From: Kalmusia sp. IMI 367209
Lineage: Eukaryota; Ascomycota; Dothideomycetes; Pleosporales; Didymosphaeriaceae
Direction of reading: 5' to 3'
Assembly (NCBI GenBank): GCA_027946365.1
Contig: JAPEUQ010000005.1
Span: 2,542,001 to 2,606,000 of the forward strand
Length of the DNA stretch: 64,000 nucleotides
The stretch's first letter is position 1. Each line of letters opens with the position of its first letter. Positions 57,522 to 64,000 of this stretch are shown here, one piece after another. A program made the translations under genes and the position numbers. The notes beneath the pieces were generated by a model, which saw nothing but the letters and a program-made list of their open reading frames with translations, was not told the DNA's origin and did not search any database.

Positions 57522-58855
57522 ATGGCCCACATTTTGATCATAGGGTATGTCGTGAGACACTTCGTAACGGTCGTGATAACACTAATACATAACAGCGCTG
57601 GAGTCATCGGTCTACAGACCGCAAATGATTTGCTCGATGCAGGATATAAAGTAACAATTCTCGCAAAGCATTGGCCAGGAGATGAAACCATCGAGTATAC
57701 GTCCCCGTGGTGTGTGACGCTTGCAGACTCTTCGGTGTAGATCAGTACTGACCAGAGCAGGGCTGGAGCGATCTGGCGTACGCAAGCTTTGCCCGATCAG
57801 GTAGAAGTATGTGATTGGCAGAGACAGAGTTATAAACATTGGATGAGCATTCTAGAGGAGCGGCCTGATGAGGCGGAGAGTATGGGTATGCAGGTACGCA
57901 AGCATCTTCTCACTGGTAGATTTCCATCTACCTATATTTCTTATTTGCTGATATATGTAGCGTGTACCACTCATAATATACTCGTAAGTAGACTCAAGTG
58001 TCAATGACTGCTTACTGATAAAAGTGTAGTAATGACCCGGAGAATGACCCTTCATCACCGCGAATGTGGTACTCAAACCTCGTACAAGACTTCGTTCTCC
58101 TACCGCCCGCAGAACTTCCCCCGAACGGCCCGAAGAGCGGCCACTCTTACACATCCATCGTCATCGACCCCTCCAAATATCTCACTTATTTGCTTAACCG
58201 AGCCAAAAGCCTACGGGCGCAAACAATCACGGCAGAGCTACCCACGTCCAACTCATTTTCAAACGCTATTACCGCTGCATTCGGCCACCTGTCCAGCAAT
58301 GATGCCCCACCAAGCTTAGTGATAAACTGCACCGGCCTGGGCGCACTCAAACTCTGTGACCCGAACATGTACCCTATCCGCGGCCAGACCCTCCTTGTCC
58401 GCATTACTCCGGCCCCACCGACATCCCGCATCACCATCTACGACAGCACGCCCGTGACGTACATTGTCCCACGCCAGCTTACCACCTTCTCTTCTAACCC
58501 CTCAACTGCCACCTACTTCATCGGTGGCACCAATGACGCGGATAATTGGGACCCTGAGCCTACACCTGAGATCACGGAGGGTATTTTGGAGAGGGTAAAG
58601 GCTGTCTTGCATGGATGGGCGAGTGATGATGCGCAGATTGAGATATTGAGGGAGCAAGTGGGGCTGAGGCCGGGGAGGAGGGGCGGGCCTAGGATAGCTG
58701 GGGAAATTGAAGACTTTGACGTGGCAGTGGGTGGGAGTGAAGCGACGAGGAAGGTCAAGGTTGTTCATCAGTACGGACATGCGGGTGCGGGCTTTCAGTG
58801 CTCAATTGGAAGTGGTAGAAAGACATTGGCTATTGTAAAGGATATTTTGGGATGA
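57522..58855 (+). CDS. FAD-dependent D-amino-acid oxidase
   Basis: Five exons (57522-57544, 57596-57709, 57761-57893, 57961-57983, 58030-58855) give 372 residues. The FAD-binding beta-alpha-beta motif is created by intron 1: MAHILIIG joins AGVIGLQTANDLLDAG (GxGxxG). The substrate and FAD region follows: YTSPWAGAIWR, RVPLIIYSNDPE, a central VINCTGLGALKL, YPIRGQTLLVRI, and the C-terminal signature GLRPGRRGGPRIAGE with HQYGHAGAGFQCSIGSG. The enzyme oxidises D-amino acids to keto acids, ammonia and hydrogen peroxide. The C-terminus KDILG is not a PTS1 (SKL-type) signal, unlike many fungal peroxisomal oxidases, so location may be cytosolic or use another signal. Exon 4 is only 23 bp. It is 508 bp downstream of an amino acid permease gene. 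Confidence 0.92.
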
Positions 58856-59067
58856 GATGGGGTGGGCGCAAGTAGTATACGAGAGGGAAGCCACGGTGAA
58901 CACAGACAATATTGAAATATCCAGAGGATTGTGATGAATGTGAACAGATGCATCTAATGTGTTAGACGCCAGACTACAGTAAGACGAAAAATACTTTGTA
59001 ATATGTAATGGGAAAATTCGCGCTAGGACTACATGATCCACACGACGGTTGTTTTGCAGGACTATTC

Positions 59068-60958
59068 TCACCCATCTCGCGGTCTTTGCAAGGGCAGGTC
59101 TTGCAGCGTAATGCCAACCAACTCCGTGATACGGCATTCACATGCCCGAGACGCCCATAGCAATCTTCCAGTGATGATCCCATCTTTCACTAGAATTCCC
59201 AAGCCGTCATCTCTCGTCGCTCCATATTTAAGACCCAGAATCCGATAAGCTACTGAGCCCTTGATGTTAGAGGGACTCTTGTGCAAGCCCGCCCTATAAA
59301 CGAAAGTCTCACCACAACCACTACATTGAGCCGCAATGAGGGTAGCGGGATTCATGTTGTGTATTGTGCCTCCATGCTCAAACATGAAGTCTATGGGGGT
59401 GCTGTGAGGATGGGTACCGTGATGTTTTTGCGTGAGCCCAAGAAGCTCAGCAATAAGCTGACCACGGGAGACGGAGTCATCGGTGAATAGCGTGTTCGGC
59501 GAGGCGTCGTACCATTCCGCCAACAGAATTGATAGTCTCGAGCGCTTGTAGCCGTTAGACAAGATATCCCGGATACATTCGTTACTTATATTATACAGTC
59601 TCGCGCAGACGGTCTCGACAAAGCGGTCTACTACTGGTCCCGTGAACTGTAGCGCCACGTGTGCACAGCGCAAGAATGTGTAAAAGGCGGCGTGGCCATC
59701 AGCTCTTACAGCATATTGAAGCTCCAATTCTTTCGAGCTTTATCTGTGATTGTTCAATCCCGATGATAGATTCGGAGTGAAAAGCTGGGAGGCCGTGAGA
59801 AGGCTCTAACCCGTAGGCGAGTATGTCCAGATAACCAGCACTGTGAAAGAGAGCTGGCAATTTCGTAGCATCTACTGGTTCGGGACGTGGAATCATGAGG
59901 AGCGGACTATAATCGCCAGCTTCGAGACACTTGGTCGCAATTTGAAGGGTCGCTTTCACTGGATCCTCTTCTAGAGACCCTTGGATATCTGCCTTGACAA
60001 TGCCCAGTAGAGCGTGGAAATAGTCGCTCCTAGAACGGCAACCCCTTCGGGAGAGAAGACTAAACGCGCTTCCGAAGTCGATCTTTTTATGATTGCGCGC
60101 TATATCTAAGGGTCCAAGATTCCAGGGAACGGTATTCGTTCCTAGCTGCGCTAGACTCTCGAGTGCATGTATGCTCCCCAAAAGATTCCGCTCTTCGTTC
60201 CACACTCGAGACACCTCTTGGAGAAGAATGTCAGATGTATAAATACAACCGTCGGAGGTCATGACTTCGACGTTGGTGCTACGGATGTATTCCATAACTG
60301 TCCAGACACGTTTGAACCATTTTGCGTTGCAGATACTCGTGATTCCAGTGACCCGAGCAAGAGAGGTTGTGCCGTGGCGTATGAGATCAACATTGCGGCT
60401 GTGAACGTCGTCGAGATGAACGAAAGTAAATGATGCGTCGGCGAAAACGTCAGGAATAACTCTCAAAATATTAAGTTTGAGATCATTCTCCCATTGCGGG
60501 ACGCTAAGATAGTCATACCAAATTTCGGTGTGCCCATCTAAACTGTCGTCCAGACCGACACGAATTCGCTCAAGGCTTTCGAAGATGTGGTCTCGTGCTG
60601 CGCTTTTCAAGGCGGTAGTAGGTCCTTGTACGTGTGCATCCGAGACAGCGACGTTCCAGACGTGCGAGATAGCAATATATTTTACACCCGAGAGACACTC
60701 TCTATGCCGATCATAGAAGACAACGCGCAAATTGTGCGCTGCTACATGTCTCGACCCTGTGCATTCTGTTGTTGTGGTGGCCGGGCGGAGACGGAAGGTT
60801 CGGATCACTGCCTTATCTTCAAACGACTCACTGCAAGCATAGCAGCACAAGCTTGAGCGATCTCGAACCGCCCATAACTCGTCTAGTTGGGGAAGAAGGT
60901 CGTTATTACCCGTAATCCGAGGTTCATAGCTCCCTAGGAAAGGATCATAAGAGCGCAT
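59068..60958 (-). CDS. HET-domain protein (one apparent +1 frameshift)
   Basis: The ATG at 60958 opens a 418-residue frame ending at 59699; a second frame (59727-59068) continues it. Skipping one base in the AAA at 59731-59733 gives exactly 630 codons. The HET domain is clear at residues 90-250: GVKYIAISHVWNVAVSDAH, EIWYDYLSVPQWENDLKLN, DVFADASFTFVHLDDV and FKRVWTVMEYI. A Cys-pair-bearing N-terminus (LCCYACSES) precedes it and the C-terminal part has AAQCSGCGETFVYRAG. HET-domain proteins act in heterokaryon incompatibility and innate cell death in fungi. Such genes often decay, so a true lesion is credible, but this window has the same kind of single-base excess in other genes. It converges on the D-amino-acid oxidase gene with 212 bp between stops. 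Confidence 0.82.
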
Positions 60959-61666
60959 ACTTTCGGCTTGGCGACCAAGGCAGAGTTTCTAGCTCTTTGG
61001 AGTGAATAGTTCCGCGTCAGGCTTAGAAATTCAATTCGATCAACGGCATGAAATACTCCGTCCTCTTATTTTGCTCTAACGATGTTGTGCAGCGGGTTGA
61101 AACTAGGTGTGTGAGGAAAGAGAAAACAGTAGTAAACTCGACACTGCATGTCGAGTATCTTGTCTCTTCTTTACGCGGCATGAAACTTGCTGTCTCAATC
61201 GGGGGCCAATATGCCTTGTGATGGGTTGCCGATTTGGAAGGATTCGCTATCCTGCTGCATGGTGTGTTAGTCACTTAACCGAGTTTGCAACAACACGAGA
61301 CGCGATGAATGGTATCGTGAACGGTCCGTGGAGAATTTGTCCGTGGTGTTGAGGCACGACAGTGGACCCTCGCGTAGTGCTACCTGAGCAGCGGCTGACG
61401 TCATAGCCTCTTCCTCGTCCAGACGGCGCACTCCCGCGTGCTCAATCCAAACGGTGCGAGAGGCTACAGCACCACTAGCACCAAGACGCTTAGCAACTCC
61501 CAAGGCGACCTCAACGCCTATTTTGCTACGGCCAAGTGCCGAGCCAAGCTGGGTGTGAAAATGGCCCTCGAAATGATTTTGCGCCTTCCACCATTGGCCT
61601 TGATAAATGCAACATGCGCCGCTGAAGCGACTTTCGCTACGTTGGTTCTTTCACTGAGCTTCGACG
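60959..61666. promoter_or_regulatory. Divergent promoter region HET gene / BOR1
   Basis: 708 bp between outward-facing starts. Small frames at 61023-61503 have no motif. The exact BOR1 start is not certain, so part of this stretch could be an upstream exon. Confidence 0.45.
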
Positions 61667-63501
61667 ATGGCGTGGTACCAGAGGGCAGCCACTGCGTTCA
61701 AGAAGGATGGAACGCTTCAACCATTTCGTCTCTTACGCCAAGACTGGCGTAACCTCCCAAGGAGATATGTATCGGATTGGACCGTCTTCAACCAATTGGT
61801 ATTCGCGAGTGCGATATACGTTTTCTTTACGAATCTATTACCGGGTATCACGTTTGCGAGCGACTTGTACAATTTGACGGGCAAGCACTGGGGTACCATC
61901 GAAGTTGTCTTCAGCACAGGATTATGTGGCATAATCTTTTCAGTGTGAGTTGCTCCAGGTGCAAACATGCCGATACGGTAGGAATAGCGTACTGACTGCG
62001 TGTTAGCTTTTCTATACAGCCATTGACGATATTGGGTGTGACAGGGCCCTTCTCCATCCTCGCTGAGAATATGTACAAGCTCTGCACCAACAACTTCAAC
62101 ATCCCGTTCCTCCCCTTCATGGCCTGGTCACTCATACACTCCGCTTGGATGCACTACTTCCTCGCCATATTCAACGCACACGATTGGACTATGCGCTACG
62201 TTACCACCTTCAGCACAGAAATCTTCTCCTTGTTGAATTCCATAATCTATTTCCACAAAGCCGTCCAAGAATTAGAAAGAGCACATGCAAACTTGAGTTT
62301 TGCTGCATTCTTGTATAGCGTCATTGGGGCCGTCGGAACCTGTTCGGTGGCTATTTTCCTGTCCACGGCTGAGAAGTGGAAACCGCTCTTCCACCGCTAC
62401 TTGCGCATGGGTCTGTCTGAGTACGCAGCAGCAATCTCTATTATAATCTTCATCGGCTTGCCACACACCGGCGAACTCGCTCACCTCGACAAAGAGACCT
62501 TGCATGTCTCCAAGTCCTTCCGTCCTACTTTGCCAGACCGCACACACTTCTTCGTCAAGTTTTGGGAACTTCCCGTGTCCTGGATTTTTGCCGCACTCAT
62601 CCCCGGAGCCATTATCACGGCTCTCTTCTTTTTCGACCACGAAGTCAGTAGTATCATCTGCACGATCCAGCGGTACGGGACGCGCAAACCCGGTGGTTTC
62701 GCGTGGGACATCGTGCTACTCGGTAGTACTACTGCACTTTGCGGTATCCTCGGCATCCCCCCTGCAAACGGGCTTCTCCCCCAAGCTCCCCTTCACTCCG
62801 AGTCCCTCATGCATGATGACAGAGAGACTATCCGCCTCGGAGGCGCCGCGGACACCACACCAATCCGCACCGAGCAGCACATTAGCCGCCGCGTCTACGA
62901 GCAGCGCTGGTCGCACTTCCTACATGCAGCTGGCATCCTCGCCTTCACCTCACCACCGCTCATGCGCGTCCTCGGCCTGACGCCGACCTCCGTTCTCGCA
63001 GGCCTCTTTCTGTTCATGGGCGAGCAGTCCCTCAGCGTAAATCCCATATTATACCGCACATTCCAACTTCTCACACCACCCTCGGAGCTACCGCATCTCC
63101 CGCCCTCCATCCCAAATTCGACCCCGAACCGTGCGTCTTTTGCAAAAGCCTATCTTCCCATTCACCTCTACACGCTCACGCAGATCATAGTCACGATCGT
63201 GATATTCATCGTGACGCTCACCGTCGCAGGGCCCGCCTTTCCTATAATCATATTATTGCTCGTGCCTATCAGGTTGCAGGTGATGAATCGCGTGTGGAAT
63301 CGGGAAGTCTTACGGTACGTGGATGCGTGGGCGTGTCGGGATGGGACGGTTGAGGATGAGGAGGATAAGAGGAAGGAGCTTGCCGTTCGTAGCGAGACCG
63401 ATGTCGAGTTGCAGGTCAGAAGTGGGAGTGAGACGGAAATCGAGGATGTGGAGAGAGGTGCAGACGGGACGGTGACAAGGGCTAGTGGAGTGCATAAATA
63501 A
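61667..63501 (+). CDS. BOR1: Bor1-type borate/anion transporter (SLC4-like)
   Basis: Two exons (61667-61944, 62007-63501) give 590 residues. After a short cytosolic N-terminus with LQPFRLLRQDWRNLPRRYVS comes VFNQLVFASAIYVFFTNLLP, GITFASDLYNLTG and VFSTGLCGIIFSVFSIQPLT leading to ILGVTGPFSILAENMY, the signature of the HCO3-/boron transporter family. Ten or more further hydrophobic helices follow, with SRRVYEQRWSHFLHAAGILA and LFLFMGEQSLSVNPILYRTF, and an acidic cytosolic tail. Yeast Bor1 exports borate at the plasma membrane and influences vacuolar traffic. The start at 61667 is the first in-frame ATG; an upstream exon cannot be excluded. Intron 61945-62006 has GTGAGT and TTAG ends. Confidence 0.9.
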
Positions 63502-64000
63502 TAGCGACTCTACAAAGGTGATTCGTTGAAATGTTTATACTCGTGTAAAATAGTATAGACCCCTGCCATAGACATTAGACGCTGTGTATCTCTGCATGTT
63601 CGACTCTTCAAAGCGCGCGCTAACAAAGGCCGTCAGTGGCAGTCTCCAAATAGCGTTGACAAGAAGAAATCTGGATTTTTTTATTGCAGAGTCAGCAGTC
63701 AGGGCCTGTGAGCACGATTTCGCCAATTTCCGTTTTCATTGAATGCTATCATACACCATGCTAATACGGTACCTAGACACAGCTCCCACTTCCCATCCGC
63801 AGATGCAAGTTATGGCATTCCAAGCAAGCTCTTTTCTAGCATTCCGGGTCTACTAGTAGCTCTAGTGCGTGGGAAAATAGGGGGTTCAAGTCGAAAGAGG
63901 GTGGTGTCGCTGCTGCAGAGCGCCTACCACTGTAGAAAGGGTTTGATGTTGTGGTATGAGAGAGCAGGTGATTACGCAGAGAATTTACGCATGACCTTGG
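63502..64000. other. Intergenic end of window
   Basis: 3' region of BOR1 and unassigned DNA to the window edge; nothing recognised. Confidence 0.5.

Noticed and set aside
63871..63900. GGTTCAAGTCG resembling a tRNA T-arm
   Set aside because: No matching acceptor stem or anticodon arm around it.

Overview
The window is nuclear DNA from a filamentous ascomycete (Pezizomycotina; Dothideomycetes is my best guess, inferred from gene content rather than measured). Evidence: short GT-AG introns of about 50-80 bp with CTAAC-like branch points, genes on both strands, and a clear fungal gene set (Zn2Cys6 regulator, HET-domain protein, feruloyl esterase, Set9, Bud4, Mrh4). No bacterial operon, CRISPR array, rRNA or tRNA gene was seen.

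Layout. 1-863: 3'-truncated secreted feruloyl esterase gene. 2218-7492: Mutator-like (MULE) DNA transposon with terminal inverted repeats and a 9-bp target-site duplication, carrying an intron-rich transposase gene and a second, opposite-strand zinc-finger gene. 7945-12814: EXPERA/EBP-family membrane protein and a glycogen-targeting PP1 regulatory subunit (Gac1-like). 12815-21846: a long, mostly gene-free, repeat-spotted stretch with one decayed coding fragment. 21847-25156: secreted Cys-rich protein and mitochondrial BolA-like protein. 25157-28189: AT-rich gene desert. 28190-43404: Zn2Cys6 regulator, then a dense housekeeping block (Set9, mitochondrial uL14, Rpb9, Ess1/Pin1 and two uncharacterised proteins). 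43405-54197: Bud4, Mrh4, a small probable mitochondrial protein and a tubby/LURP-like protein. 55059-63501: APC-family permease followed by D-amino-acid oxidase (a plausible uptake-plus-catabolism pair), a HET-domain gene and a Bor1-type borate/anion transporter.

Four protein-coding genes (Gac1 twice, Bud4, the tubby-like gene, the HET gene) can be read full length only if one extra base is skipped, nearly always inside a run of three identical bases. The Bud4 gene also has an in-frame stop in its PH domain. Either the assembly has insertion errors in short homopolymers or several genes are decaying; raw reads would decide. Splice sites given below were chosen because they restore the family reading frame, and total exon length was checked for divisibility by three.
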